The notes under the pieces: model-generated
The model's input: the letters and a program-made list of their open reading frames with translations, nothing else
Database searches by the model: none
Told to the model about the DNA's origin: nothing
Assembly (NCBI GenBank): GCA_025618425.1
Contig: CM046836.1
Location: 26,987,790-27,051,789, forward strand
Source: Heliocidaris tuberculata
Taxonomy: Eukaryota > Echinodermata > Echinoidea > Camarodonta > Echinometridae
DNA length: 64,000 nucleotides
Direction of reading: 5' to 3'
Made by a program: the position numbers and the translations under genes
Shown here: piece by piece, positions 1 to 13,309 of the stretch
Numbering within the stretch: position 1 is the first letter of the stretch
How the letters are laid out: each line of letters begins with the position of its first letter

Positions 1-1315
1 GATGTGCTAAATCTGCTCGTTGAGCGCAATAAGAATTAGATCATAAGCCTGAGTATAACTATGGTCTTTGTTATACTCTTGAAATGGGCTGGTATATCTA
101 GAATACACAAAAAAGAATTTATTGGAATAAAGGCTTTTCGACGTGAAAAGGCACATTATAACTTGAAATTTTATTTAATCTATATGTATATGAATTTGAA
201 TTTTGTGCAGTGCCTTCTTCACAAGAGCAGGGCACAATTTTCCAATAGCTTCGATCACATTGGAAATTCAGAACATTGCCCCCCCCCCCCCCCCGGCAAA
301 GTCTCAGTGTAATTCCGTTACCCTTCTAACGACTAAGCAGTATACATGCGAAAGAAGTGGTGTTCTTTAAATTTTCTCAAAATTGGAAGTGTATCATCTA
401 ATTCTACAATCAATTAGTGCGAGGAAAATAACGCTTATCCTTGCCATGCAATAGTAGTAGTATTTTTTTAAATTCCTATGTCATTCCATTACCCCCGTGT
501 GGAATTATAAGTAAGAATAGAGAGCCAGTTATGAAGGAGGAAAATACGACAGGAAAACAAGAGAACGAAAGAAAACCCATCATTTTGATTATTAAGATAA
601 ACATGATGGAGAGAAAAATCTATTTCCAGAGAATCTAAATCAAGTTTCCTGTGTAATTATTCTACTTTTCTGTTGAAAGGTATTAATTTTTCATTGATCT
701 ATATCTTTATTTCAAATGTAATGTTTTGTATACATTTTGCATCATATTTATTATTATGGTAATTGTATTTTGTATTTGTATTTTGTTGGAAAGGAAAAAT
801 GAAAGATATGAAATATGAAAAATATGAAATATATAAGGAGAATGGGAAAATCTACTTTAGCAGCTCTTTTGACCAGTATTTATTTTTAAATTTATATTCG
901 CGCTTGTCTTGTGCAATTCCAAGAATCTTTTAGAATAAAAAAAATCGACAATTGGAAGTACTATTTCATCACTTATTATTGATTGTGCTTTTCATTTTTT
1001 TCTTTCTCAGTAACGTATTAAACAAAGAGGACATCTGAATTAACAAAAACTAAAAAATAAAAAAAAAAATAAAAAAATAAAAATGTTTGTCTTTCTTGTT
1101 GAATTTTCACCAAAAAAATCTTTCAACTTTCAATTGAATGAAACCTGTTTGTTTAAGGAGGATTGTGCAATGTTGACTTGAATGAGCAAACGAATCATGT
1201 TTGTATATGACTTATTGAGGCTAATAGTGACAAACTTCCTATAAAAGAGTTTCAGTCGAATAAGCCTTTTCAAATGGATTACTACTAAGCCTCGTGTGGG
1301 CCGGATCGAGGGTTC
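1..1315. other. AT-rich stretch without a recognised gene
   Basis: I see no exon with conserved protein sequence. It contains a C-run at 280-294, an A-rich tract around 1050-1083, and short open frames that read as noise. Confidence 0.5.
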
Positions 1316-2078
1316 ACTATACCAAGGAGCTTTGAGGAGCTGGAGTCACAAGTAACTCATTCCCTTTGAACCATGTTCGATGCCGCCAGGAAAAAATATG
1401 TCAGGCATGTGCTTAACTGGATCTTCCTTGCAGATAAGAAGACAAAAGTTTCCTGCCTGGCTGCAACATTAAGGGCCATTTTCAAAGGGAAATATGCTTT
1501 TGTAATGATAATTACTTTTCGCTTTCACTAGTATAATATGAGCAGTTCACAGTGTCTACCTTTACTGGAGGCAAGCGAAAAGAAATGGTGCAAAATTTCC
1601 TGAAATATGAATCAAAATTACTCGACTTTGACATGTATTTACACTATTCTGACATATAACATCATAAATAACTTTACTTGAACAATTGCATTTTTGATTT
1701 TCGTTTGTCGGAAGTAATCGGAAGAGTGTCAAATTGCGAATATTAGGACTGTCAAATTTGTCCCTTTTTCAAAAATTGCAACTGCTATCACACAATATAG
1801 CCAAATTTCTGGACACAACTGGGCTTTTTTATTCTTATTTTATCATCTGCTCAATTTTCACTTTGTTTATTAAAATAAAAAGTGCAAGATTCCCGATATT
1901 CAATTTGTGACAAAAATCAATACTAAGCTTTCCCATGAAGTTGGCGGCATCGAACATCGGACATCAAAGGCAACAGCCCATCTGTAGATTCTTTTGTGCA
2001 TCCTTAGAAAGGGGCAGCTGCTTGAATTAATTTGTTGCCAGTTGTGACTCCAGCTCTTCAAAGCTCCTTGACTATACC
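1316..2078. mobile_element. Non-autonomous hAT-like element with 8-bp target duplication
   Basis: The octamer ACTATACC occurs at 1316-1323 and again at 2071-2078, flanking a 747-bp body (1324-2070). The body starts AAGGAGCTTTGAGGAGCTGG and ends with its near-exact inverse (about 28 bp, one mismatch). Further inverted similarity runs inward, including the GCCGCCA/TGGCGGC segments. An 8-bp duplication is the hAT hallmark; assignment to hAT is inference because no transposase is encoded. Confidence 0.75.
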
Positions 2079-3679
2079 AATATTTTTGGCCTCGTGGGCT
2101 TTCGGTTTGCTAGGATGCCCCGCTTGATTTATTATGTTCCAGGGCACATGCAGTTACATTTCGTCATCAATCTTTGGTGCTTTTACATAGTTGTATATGT
2201 GTGGCAATGATTTATTTGTGCGTTTTGATTACTGGACATAAAGTACATTCCGTAGTAAATATAATCTGTGGTATACTGGTAACTTATTTGCAGCTTTCAC
2301 CTCTTACTGTTCGCAATTTATTGAGCAATTCCAAGGTACGGTATGTCCCTTATCATGCTTATGTTACCAAGTTTTATGCAGTCGTACTATTAGGAGCATA
2401 AATTTACATTAAAATGTCATGTTATTTGATATTTTTGTCTGATTCAATTTCTAGTAGGGTTATAAGTTACACTCATCAGACATACTAAAATCTTAGATAC
2501 ACGTATCTGACAAAACAACTTGGACATGCCCTGTATCGCCAAAATATGCCTTATTGGCATGCTATAGGGTATTATAATTTTGTTGCATGCAATTTGATGT
2601 AAATGGAAGTAATATTTGTACATGTACATATTTTATAATATCACCTATAACGGTGTTTGTCTTCTTAAATGTTCAATGAAAATAGTACCTAGTGAATCAT
2701 AATGGTATGACAATACATTTCTCGTGTTTGCTTTTAATATTTTCTTATGCCTGTTGCACGCGAGGCGTTATTTCGATCGCGCTGTTATCTGTTCTATTTA
2801 TCAATTAGCCTGTGAAGGTCACTCAGAGTAATGCTTACACTGTATATTTTGCCTTTCACTTGGTGTACCATGTCTTCTCCTTCCTCCATCCTCCTTCTCT
2901 CCATTCTCTTTCGGTTCTACACCGTCTTGCACGTTCACTTTACTTTCACATTTTAGTTTTCCTTGTGGGTTGAGGCAATTGTCCTTCTACCTCAACTCAC
3001 TTATCAATTCTCTCTTATCAATAATTCGCTTCTCGGAATGATGCTTTATGAATATAATAGTACTGAACGACCCAATCGTGATTAAGTTATGTTTCTGGAC
3101 ATTTAATATGCAAGCTTTGCTTCTAAACATGACCAACTGTTTTTCAACATCACTTAGGTCAATATTTGTGCATCATGTACTTTACTTATTGGTATTTAAT
3201 TATGTGCCCATATGGAAAAACATCACGTTGTTATATTATTGTTATTATTGTATTTATTTTGTTATGCACTGCAGTATTATGTTGATGTGATTGAAAACAG
3301 TCAATAAATCTGAATCTGAATCACGTCACTCTCAAAGACGGCGCACTGACGCAGTTGTATATCACTCAGCGAGTGACGCCTCATGCAACGGGCATTATGG
3401 CATGACATGGGTCACCTTATCGCTGGACAGGACACGTCCCGATTACTCCAACATTGAGCAGGTGTCGGCAAGTTTTTCCATATCAAGAAATCACCGAGAT
3501 TCTATTTATTTTAGTTCCACACCAGTGAAGCGCGACATTCGAAAGGACAATCAGAAAGTGCAACGATCACGATCAGACTGACCTTATTATATTTATCGAT
3601 CTGTGTCGTCTGTCTGCTCAAGATCGTCTTGGCTGAAAGTGAAAGCGCACCGAGCTGCGATATCTTTCTGAAAGCATTT
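2079..3679. other. No gene seen; possible retroposon 3' end
   Basis: No conserved exon is visible. The AATAAATCTGAATCTGAATC string near 3303-3322 resembles the microsatellite-like 3' tail of a CR1/L2-type retroposon, but no reverse-transcriptase similarity was found in the short open frames. Confidence 0.3.
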
Positions 3680-4256
3680 TTAAAGGGCAGGCCAACTTTT
3701 GGAGTAGGTGGATATTATCAAAGCAGGGGAAAATATAAACATTATGACGAACCTAACAAGCTATCGGGTCAGAAATGAGAATGTTATAAACGTTTGAAAA
3801 TGAGACCATCTATATGAATCTCAAATTTGCAATGCCAGTCGATTGTGAGGTATTCACGTACAACTCCCCCGTTTGTGCCTAAAATATCAATTTCCGATTT
3901 TTTTCCCTAGGCGCCTACCCTCTAGACAGACTAAAAATCTTTTGATGGCATATATTGTTACAGCTCCTACAAAAAGAAAAAAAGATCCGACTAAAATAAA
4001 ATTGTCATTTTTAGTCATTTTGTGGGTTGGACCTAATGGGAGAGTTTTCTTCTACTATACATCAAAATTCCATTGCTAATTCGGTCAATGACAAATTCCC
4101 GTAGGGATTACAACTTAACAAAAATTCAGAATTTGCTTATTGTTTGTCCGATTTGAAACTCTCAGCTATATCTGCTTCTCTGATTTTTTTTTTTTTGTGT
4201 GTGTGTGTGCTTTCTTTCAATTTGAAAGGATCTTGGTATGATAAATTTCCCTTTAA
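3680..4256. mobile_element. TTAA-flanked MITE, family A, copy 1
   Basis: TTAA at 3680-3683 and 4253-4256 bracket a 569-bp body that begins AGGGCAGGCCAACTTTTGG and ends in AAATTTCCCT. It aligns along its length with the better-preserved copy at 37622-38213, for example in the shared motif TTTTAGTCATTTTGTG. TTAA target sites are typical of piggyBac-type elements; no coding capacity remains. Confidence 0.7.
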
Positions 4257-4438
4257 TCTGAACGGGGATACATTAAGTGCTTTAAAGCTCGGTGCACTGT
4301 TTGTCATTTCCCTCCAACCCCACCCTACTTCCACCTTTGTACTTTCAACCTGCCTCGATCCCAATGTAGAAGGAAGGATTTACCGTACTAGAAGACGAGC
4401 GGTGGCACATTTATAAAATGGATGATAGCAATGATTTG

Positions 4439-4729
4439 ATGTAAGGCAAAGAAAGAAAGAGAGGGAGGGGGAGAGAGAGAGAGAGAGAGAGGGGGGGGGG
4501 TGTAAAGTAGAACCTTGATAATGATTTACTTGTAATGATAATGACGGTCCTAATTAGTTGTATATTCTATTTTTTAAATTTTCTTAAACTTAATACCCCA
4601 TGCATAAAGATTTCAATAGAACACAAGAATAATAGGTCCCATTGGGGCTAATTTGTTATTAGAGATCCCACTGTATAAAGATAATTATGATGCATAGCGA
4701 GGGAGATGTAAGGCAAAGAAAGAGAGGGA

Positions 4730-4776
<47 letters not shown>

Positions 4777-5269
4777 GGTGTAAAGTAGAACCTTGATAAT
4801 GATTTACTTGTAATGATAATGACGGTCCTAATTAGTTGTATATTTTATTTTTTAAATTTTCTTAAACTTAATACCCCATGCATAAAGATTTCAATAGAAC
4901 ACAAGAATAATAGGTCTCATTGGGGCTAATTTGTTATTAGAGATCCCACTGTATAAAGATAATTATGATGCATAGCGAGGGAGATGTAAGGCAAAGAAAG
5001 AGAGGGAGAGGGAGAGAGAGAGAGAGAGAGAGGGGGGGGGGTGTAAAGTAGAACCTTGATAATGATTTACTTGTAATGATAATGACGGTCCTAATTAGTT
5101 GTATATTTTATTTTTTAAATTTTCTTAAACTTAATACCCCATGCATAAAGATTTCAGTAGAACACAAGAATAATAGGTCTCATTGGGGCTAATTTGTTAT
5201 TAGAGATCCCACTGTATAAAGATAATTATGATGCATAGCGAGGGAGATGTAAGGCAAAGAAAGAGAGGG

Positions 5270-5318
<49 letters not shown>

Positions 5319-5525
5319 TGTAAAGTAGAACCTTGATAATGATTTACTTGTAATGATAATGACGGTCCTAATTAGTTGTATATTTTATTTTTTAAATTTT
5401 CTTAAACTTAATACCCCATGCATAAAGATTTCAGTAGAACACAAGAATAATAGGTCTCATTGGGGCTAATTTGTTATTAGAGATCCCACTGTATAAAGAT
5501 AATTATGATGCATAGCGAGGGAGAT
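4439..5525. repeat. Four-copy tandem repeat, unit about 263-278 bp
   Basis: Copies start at 4439, 4706, 4984 and 5247 (ATGTAAGGCAAAGAAAG). Each contains a (GA)n tract followed by a G-run, then a nearly invariant unique part (GTGTAAAGTAGAACCTTG onward). Copies differ by a handful of substitutions and mainly by GA/G tract length, so the amplification is recent. Confidence 0.95.
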
Positions 5526-5570
5526 AACGAGAGAGAGAGAGAGAGAGAGAGGAGAAATAAAGAGGGAGGG

Positions 5571-5618
<48 letters not shown>

Positions 5619-5880
5619 GAAAGAGAGAGATGAGAAGGGAAATGGAAATGGGGAATTTATAACCAAAATGAAGAGACCGTATAGAAGAGGGCAGAGAGCG
5701 AGAAAAAAAGGGGCAAGATAGTGCGGGGGTTAAGGAGTAAAAGTGAGATAATGTAAGAGAAAAAGAGGAAAAGAAGGTGGATGAAACTAGAAACAAAATG
5801 AAAAGAATGAGAGGAATAGAGAAAAGGAGAGAGCGAGGGAGGGAAAGAAGCAGATGGATGGAGAGAGAGAGAGAGAGATC
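5526..5880. repeat. GA-rich low-complexity tract
   Basis: Purine-rich microsatellite following the tandem array. Long open frames in it (poly-Leu/Ser on the minus strand) are artefacts of the repeat. Confidence 0.9.
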
Positions 5881-7771
5881 TATTAGCATATGTTTTTCAC
5901 ATTTACTAAAATAATTTAAAAGTGATCATGTCTGCAGATGTCAATATACTTTAGGTCCCATGCTATTCTGCTACAGCTTACTATTCTCACCTTATTAACC
6001 GATGCTGCTTCAATAGCAAGTAGCGTGTGCAAACCTGACATCCTTCATTAGCTCCGTTAAAACAACTCCAGCCTTTAATGATACTGTCTATTAATAATTA
6101 ATGTCGGCTCCAACTATGGTGAGCTCGGTAATAAATGCCTTGATTGACTTTTCTCTAAAACATAGACGACACTTAGATGAGAGATATTGTTTTGACATTT
6201 ACATGGCTTTAATTTGAGATGTGCTGCGTATGATATACATGGATGGGGAAAACAAACTCGTTTTCGCATGCTCAGGGATGGTATGAGGTATATAGGTCGA
6301 CGAACTATATATGTTGATAATGCAGATGAACAGATAGTGGAAATCGTATATAGATTGAATGTGAATGTTTTGAAATGTCATTGGTGTAATGAGTATAATT
6401 ACCATTCTCTTGTGGACGTGACTTAATGTAACTGGAGTGGATTTAATGGTAGCAAGCAATTAAAAATAAAGTAGAGGGTGTTCTATTATACCTTTGGGGC
6501 CTTTTCCGTAGCAACAAAGTGCTATAACTTTTTAAAGTTACATCTGACATGTATGAAATAATGTATAAGTAATTTAAATTTGTTCGCAGTGAACCTGAAT
6601 ATGTGAAGAATTCCATTATTGCCATATACTAATGCCTCTTCGTTCACCAATTATTTTAATAAATATCAAAACTCGCCGGCTATGCTTCTTTTGGATGGAA
6701 ATCGACTTTAAAATATATTTTTGAGTGGAGGGATTTTAATTTAATTTAATGTAATTTCTATGATTATGAAATAAACTCCTCTAAAAAAAAAAAGTTCTGC
6801 AATTGATGCAAGTTTGAGGGTTGATATCTCTCAGTTTAATGTCCTAACATAATCGAATTTGGTATAATTGAAAAGCCTGTTTATTCCCCTCAACAATGGT
6901 GCCCCATTTGTAACACTTATTTAATCATGGAATGTGCAGTATATAGGAACTAAACCGGAGTATGGGGACAAATTAAAAGTGAAATGTTGTAAAATGCTTT
7001 AAGTTTGTTATTCAATTTCTCATTAAATTTGATAATTGATTGTGTCTTAAATGATGTTCAGCTGGTCATTCACGAATGCAATGGGGGGGGGGGGGGGGGT
7101 TCTTCTCTTTTGCAGAGTCTTTGTTGCTTTTGCAATTGTTTTATATAGAGTGATGTGAACTGTTTTGGAGAGAACTTGATTCCACCGTACTGAAAAAAAA
7201 AATCAAACTGAAAACAACATTGTACTTCATGAAATAACCATCTCAACATCATTCAAAACACGTTTCATTCTCCAAAGAATAGAAGAATACACCATCCGCA
7301 TGCACGCATGACCGCCTCCACATCATTAAAACACCATCCATCCATCCTCTAGTTATACAAATGAATAATTCATTGTTGACAATAACAATGCGTTGCACTG
7401 AACATTCGACTTTGACTTGGCCCCATATTTCAGGTGCACTGCACATTCCATGATTACAAAATCCTTACAAATAGGGGACCATTTTAATAGGGAATAAAGA
7501 GGATTTTTAATAATGCCAAATTCAGTTATGGTAGGACGTTAAAACGAGAAACCAGTGCTCAAACTTGAACTGCAGAACTGTTTGGGCCCGCGGTTTACAT
7601 GTATGTGCGGTGTGGTAAACTCGGAAATGGATTGTCCCTATACGTGAAGAGGAGAGGGCGCCAAGAACTTAGTCTATAAAAACAGAGCGCATTCAAAATT
7701 TTGAGTATCTGGTTACCACACCAATAGTAACATGTATTAAAGGTCAAAGAAATGTCTAAATGTACAGGAAC

Positions 7772-7818
<47 letters not shown>

Positions 7819-7860
7819 GTAAATTTTCTTACTTGGTGGCAAAGTCGCAGTGATGTACTG
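5881..7860. other. No gene seen
   Basis: AT-rich; holds a G-run at 7083-7099 and a long A-run around 7773-7815. No conserved coding segment or clear inverted-repeat element was recognised. Confidence 0.4.
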
Positions 7861-8103
7861 CAGGGGTAGATCCAGGATTTTGTATAAGGGGGGGGGGGGC
7901 ACATAAATGCAGGTTTGTCAATTTTGCTTGAAGGGAGACCCGTATTTTATTGGGAGGGGGGGATTTGTTATGGGGGTCCAGTGTCCATCCATAATTCTCT
8001 GACAAGCAAAAAAAAAATTAGAAAAAAAAAAAAAAAGGTTTTGGGTTCTAAAAGGGGGGGGGGGGGCAGGGCCGGATGTACCCCCCCCCCTAAATCCGCC
8101 ACT
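7861..8103 (+). mobile_element. G-run-ended MITE, family B, copy 1
   Basis: Starts near GTAGATCCAGGATTTTGTATA followed by a G-run and ends with a C-run and TAAATCCGCCACTT. The reverse complement of 41567-41897 matches it: the shared blocks are the GATCCAGGATTT end, TGCAGGTTTGTCAA, GGAGACCCGTATTTT, and the AATTCTCTGACAAGCAAAAAA core. Confidence 0.8.
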
Positions 8104-9792
8104 TATATACTGCAAAATTAAGAAAATTTCACTCATCTTAATTAACATCACTCGATTGAAATGAAACACAATCCTGAGTCCTTGCTAGTTGCAATATTTT
8201 ATTAGTCAAGTTAATTCTAGTGATCTTCATCTTATCTTAATGTGTCTATCAACACTGCAACAATGACATACAGATAATCAATTACAAGTGTTTTATACAT
8301 GACTGCTGTTTTTTTTTTACAATAACTACCCACCTCACATAAAATCAAACAGGGTTCCGTCATACACGTACCATTTGAAATTATAGGAGAGCGATAGCAT
8401 TCTTACGTCATTCATGCAACAAAAATCAAGATAAGTTAAATCCATCTTTTGAAAAGTTGTACCATGTTAGCAGAGTAGTTGTGCGTTTCCATTTAATGTA
8501 AACTGCAAAAAAAAAAAATAAATGAAAAAATGAAAAAAGAATAAGAAACCATCCGTCTTAATATAATAAAAAGATATGTTTTAAATGTTATTTTGCATTT
8601 CAAACTAGTATATAAAGCAGGAATATTTAAATTCATTCATCCATTTCACACAAAAATTCTTAGGTCCAAATTGATTTTGGTTTATTATGCATTTTCTCAC
8701 ACTTCGACAAGGAAATAAATCACAAGATGTTCTACTATGAAAACCAGAATTTTCCGACTTGATATGACCATGCTTCCTTTGCACAGCGGTCAAATGCAAT
8801 GACAGAAATATAAACCATTGCTGAAGCGGAAATGAAATATAAAAAAATGTCCCTACTACAGGATCCCCGTAGGTAATGGGCCACATTGTAGACGTCCATG
8901 AAAGGCAGTGTATAGATACAACTCAGTATCGGTTTAAATATTCCCAGCGGACTGTCGCCAACTCAAGAATCTTATGTCAGCCAGATCGCGACTGAAAAAT
9001 ACACATGGAGAGCAAAGTCATTCACAAAGCGAATGAAACCTTATATGCTAAAATGTCATATTGCAGAAACAAGAGTATTCAACCCAACATATTATCAGCA
9101 GTGACAACACCAAGAAAGTGAGCATTTTTCTAAGCCTTGTTCGTACAAATCAGTCGCCTGGTCTTGTTCATTACAGTTTACTGATTTATCATTACAATAT
9201 GAGACTGCCCTTTATCTCAAAAGTTACAGATAGTTAGCTTTGTTACAAACCAATAAACACGACACAAACACAATTCCCAAAGCCCCTTGCCAATTAAGTT
9301 AAGTTCTTAAAAAAGTGAACATTTAGCCTGACGTTCCCGTACAACAAATCCTCCTGCCCATCTATCAAAAAAAGTTTACCCAAGTATGGTGAATTTACAT
9401 TACTCCCCCCCCCCCCAAAAAAAAAAATCCTTCTGGCCTCTCACCTCTCAGTATGGCAGAGAAATAGTCTTATACACATATACACAAGGATGTTTGCTGG
9501 ACATTGGTGTTGCCCCCCCCCCCCAAAAAAAAAAAATGTATGGTGCAAATCCATAAAATTCCACAAAAATCACAACATCTTAGGACAATTTTTTCTTCTT
9601 CTTGGAGGGGGGGGGGGGGGGGGGGAGGGCCCAACAGGACAGGGGAAGAGGCTTATCAGCAAATTTGGACTATCATCCCTATGTATTTATTATGTTTGAA
9701 TGATTCCTCCAATCCATATGAACTTCCAAGTGAGAGGGGAGTCTGTATCTCGAAGAAGACAGGCTAAATTTGAGCTAAATAATCACATTTAC

Positions 9793-9825
<33 letters not shown>

Positions 9826-10695
9826 TACACCCCCCAAATAAAAAACAGCACAAAGTTACAGCAAAACGATGGTACATGTACATGTATAGAAGATATGAAT
9901 ATTAAATCAAAGTATTGCACCTAGTAAACTTTAATGCAGATTGTCATAGCCACATGCAAAAAGAAATCATTCAAATTGTAAATCAATGATAGATGATTAG
10001 ACACTAGCTATAAAACCCACAAACAGTGTTAGGAATAAATATATCATAAACCAGCATACAAAATAATCTATTCACAAAAACAAAAACTAAATTGAAGCAT
10101 GAAATGTTCTTTTCATAAAATACAATGCACATATAGGTCAAAGAGAGGGATAAAAGTCACTATCTAGCAACACAATATCTACTTACAAACATAAAAACTT
10201 CAAATCAAACTCGTGATAATATCATCACATTTTGTCAGTTACAATACACTACAATCAGGCCTATTTCTCGCAATTGCCATACAAATGTATCTTGCCATAA
10301 TGAAATGAAAAATTAATAATTTCCTCTTTGAAAAAAAGAAAACAAAAGAAAACAAAATGGGGGAAAAAAAGGAATATCAAATTGCCATCTTACATCATAT
10401 GCACTATTATCTGTTCTAAGCTAATACAAATACATGTACTGGAATGAAGTAACCATGGAGAAATGCTTGTGGCCATATGTAAACATTAAAATATTTTTCT
10501 GGATATGATTATCCTTTTCCCCCTGTGGTGTATGCTTTGGAAAGCATTAATAGATGTATTACATGCATATGGGTCAGGACAAACTGTACTAGTTTATTTC
10601 TTATCTTACTTTGCTAATTACTCAGTAATTACACATCTTCTAATAGAATTGTTTGGAACATGTCATTCTTTGGTTGATCCTCAATGACAAGTGGC
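8104..10695. other. No gene seen; homopolymer-rich
   Basis: AT-rich sequence with paired C-run/A-run and G-run tracts (9403-9427, 9513-9536, 9606-9624, 9796-9823). No exon with recognisable homology. Confidence 0.4.
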
Positions 10696-10796
10696 AATAA
10701 GTGTTATAAGCTACTGAAATCCTTGGATCTGATTGGCTGAGAGCAAATTTTGTGGTAAAAATCACTGACAAGACACTTGATGAAACACCCCCCTGA
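10696..10796. mobile_element. Half copy of MITE family C
   Basis: The segment from AAGTGTTATAAGCTACTG to CTTGATGAAACACCCCCCT matches the right half of the intact element at 34228-34371, including CTGATTGGCTGAGAGCAAAT and AAAAATCACTGACAA. The left terminal repeat is missing. Confidence 0.75.
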
Positions 10797-11566
10797 AATC
10801 TACATCTCCATCATAACGAGAACTCACAATTAGCTTTCAATTAGATCACAGAAAGATTTATGTACGTATTGTTTGATTCTTTTGATGATTTCTTTTCATC
10901 ATTATCTGACCTCAACATAACTTCTGAGCACTAGGGCAAGTCTCTCAATGATGATTTTAATAACTGATTGTTACAACAAAAAATAAGCCACTTGTCATAA
11001 TTACACATGTATGACAACAAACATAGCAAGTGCAACATCTTCACATACATGTGAATTCATATCTGATCACTACACTTGAATGTTAAATTTATTGATATTA
11101 TTATGGCAGTGAAAAAGATTTTACCAGAAAAAAGGGGGGAAATTCAAGCATTTGAAGTGAATTATAACTAGACATCTACATGCACAATAATGTGATTTTA
11201 TGAATTATAATAATAATCAAATTTACAAAATACTGATGTAGGCATGATACATGTACAAAGACTGTATGGTAAATATTTGCATTCATTTCATTCTCCTTGG
11301 TTTTCATATATGTTTTCAGATTTTTGGAATGGCAACAATGAGCATGCAATGTTTAAAGTCTAGCTTCACAATTGAGCTGCCCGGTCTGCAAATGTGTGTT
11401 TCATAAATAATTTCGGAGGCATCCTCACTGAAATAAAGAGTCACAGATATCATTACACAAAAATCTGGCCTAAAGGAGCTCTCAGATTGTTTCCTAATTA
11501 CAATCCTCTTATAAATTTTGTGATGATTCAAATTCCAAACCCTGCAACCCCTCTCTTAGATCTCTA

Positions 11567-11983
11567 TTAACCCTTTTGAGACAATTGACCACATTTTGTG
11601 GTGTGGCTCAATAACTTTGGATTCAGAGCCCTAAAAAATATACCAGATGCATGAGTAGAAAGAGCAAAAATTTCTGCACACACTGTCCATTTTTGTTGCA
11701 TGACCATATTGTGTTTGATGCAAGGAATTAAAAAAAAAATGAGAATAAGCTTTAAAATCCTTAAATTGGTAACACATTGAGATGTTCAAAATCATTGTTT
11801 TTCATCAAAACTGGCAATTTTTAAAACTTTTCAACAGAATTCCTAACCATGTATACTGTTTTCAAAGACATTACACCATATTAGAAGCATGTAGCACTAA
11901 AAGATAAATATTATTGTTGCCAATTTGAGGAACAAAATGTGATCAATTTTGCTCTTAAATAATTCCTGTCCTGAAAGGGTTAA
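11567..11983. mobile_element. TTAA-flanked piggyBac-like MITE, family D, copy 1
   Basis: TTAA at 11567-11570 and 11980-11983 flank a 409-bp body that begins CCCTTTTGAGACAATTGACC and ends TCCTGTCCTGAAAGGG. A TTAA target with CCC..GGG termini is the piggyBac signature. A second copy lies at 42238-43074. No transposase frame. Confidence 0.85.
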
Positions 11984-13178
11984 TCTGCACCTTCCTTCCA
12001 GACGAGAAATAAAGTTCCAAAAGAACCCAACATATCCTGTGACAAGAAATAAATAAATGCTATACACTGCACTTCTCCTGATATATAAATGAAAAGAACC
12101 TACACCTACAGCATTACTAGATAATAATAAAGCCATAAAACTATAGACATAATTATGGCCACAATATTAGGTTAAACTATACATTCATTCTTGGCCAAAA
12201 AGCATGTTGTATATACACTGTTATATACATCGAGGAAAAAAGAATGTTTGAGAAGGTGGTAGATGATTTGCACACAGTGGTATCTTAATATCTTTATTAA
12301 TATTCTAATGCTGGGGGCGGGGGTAAAAGAAACATGAATATAATATTGATACGGAGAAATACTCCATGCCTATATGGTGCTACATGTACATGATTTATAC
12401 ATCCAAGGCATATTCAGCATTTACCATATTTTAAATGAATATACAAGTCTTTTTCTTTATGTATGTATACATATGATGAAGTGAATTTATTAAAGTGCAT
12501 ACATGTATAACAAACTGATTGGGAACAAGTCAACCTTTTAACCCTCATCAAAATCTACATTCCTCTGATGTACTGTATAAAGCTTTAAGAATTTATAAGC
12601 ACAACCAAAATAGATTTGGGATTCCATAATATTCTTCCCTTATTGTATATGTAAGCAACAACAAAAAAAAAATGCTATGTTTCTTGCAAGTGGTAAGTTT
12701 GGTGCTTGGGTGCCTAGCAACTCTCACTATGTCAACATTTGATGCCATACTTTCCGAACAGAAATTCAAACAAGCGCACTTACACTGATAGCTTTGTGCA
12801 CATGAATCCAGAGATGGAATCAATACATACACAGCGATGGTAGCTGACTAGCTGTACCGGTAACGTTTCTTTTTTCTTCTCAAAATATGGATGTTTTACG
12901 CTCACATTCTCTAATGGAAATGATGTTTGTTTTGGTGTCAAATACAAGACAGAAAAATATGAATTTTACTTGCAAAACGTGGTAGAACATACATGGTCGT
13001 TTGAGCACTTGCTCAAAAGCAAATTGACTTTGCAAAATTATTTTACAGAGATATTTGATACTGCAATTGCTTTTCTTGCTGTGCTGATTGAATTTGCTTG
13101 CAACACAAATCATCACCATTGCCCAATGTATGGTACATGTATACTGCATGTAGAGGGTTCCCAGAAGCAGATATGCTT
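11984..13178. other. No gene seen
   Basis: AT-rich sequence with several tacatgta palindromes and short A-runs. Open frames here show no family similarity I recognise. Confidence 0.4.
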
Positions 13179-13267
13179 GAGGACATAACAATAAAAACCT
13201 GTGCACTAGTCCATGACAACAATGGCTTTTCATAGTCTGATGCACAGGTTTTTATTGTTATGTCCTC
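13179..13267. repeat. Perfect 27-bp inverted repeat (hairpin) with 35-nt loop
   Basis: The left arm 13179-13205 (GAGGACATAACAATAAAAAC then CTGTGCA) is exactly complementary to the right arm 13241-13267, separated by 35 nt. It may be a minimal MITE or a transcribed hairpin. It lies 1.2 kb downstream of the distal HID1 stop codon. Confidence 0.85.
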
Positions 13268-13309
13268 CAACATGGCTGCCGTGAGAACCATCTACAGAGA
13301 GCTAAACAC

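Noticed and set aside
4137..5889. Minus-strand Ser/Leu-rich frames over GA tracts
   Set aside because: Low-complexity artefacts of (CT)n.
12880..13291. Minus-strand frames of 82-121 residues near 13 kb
   Set aside because: They run through the perfect hairpin and show no conserved motif or splice continuity with HID1.
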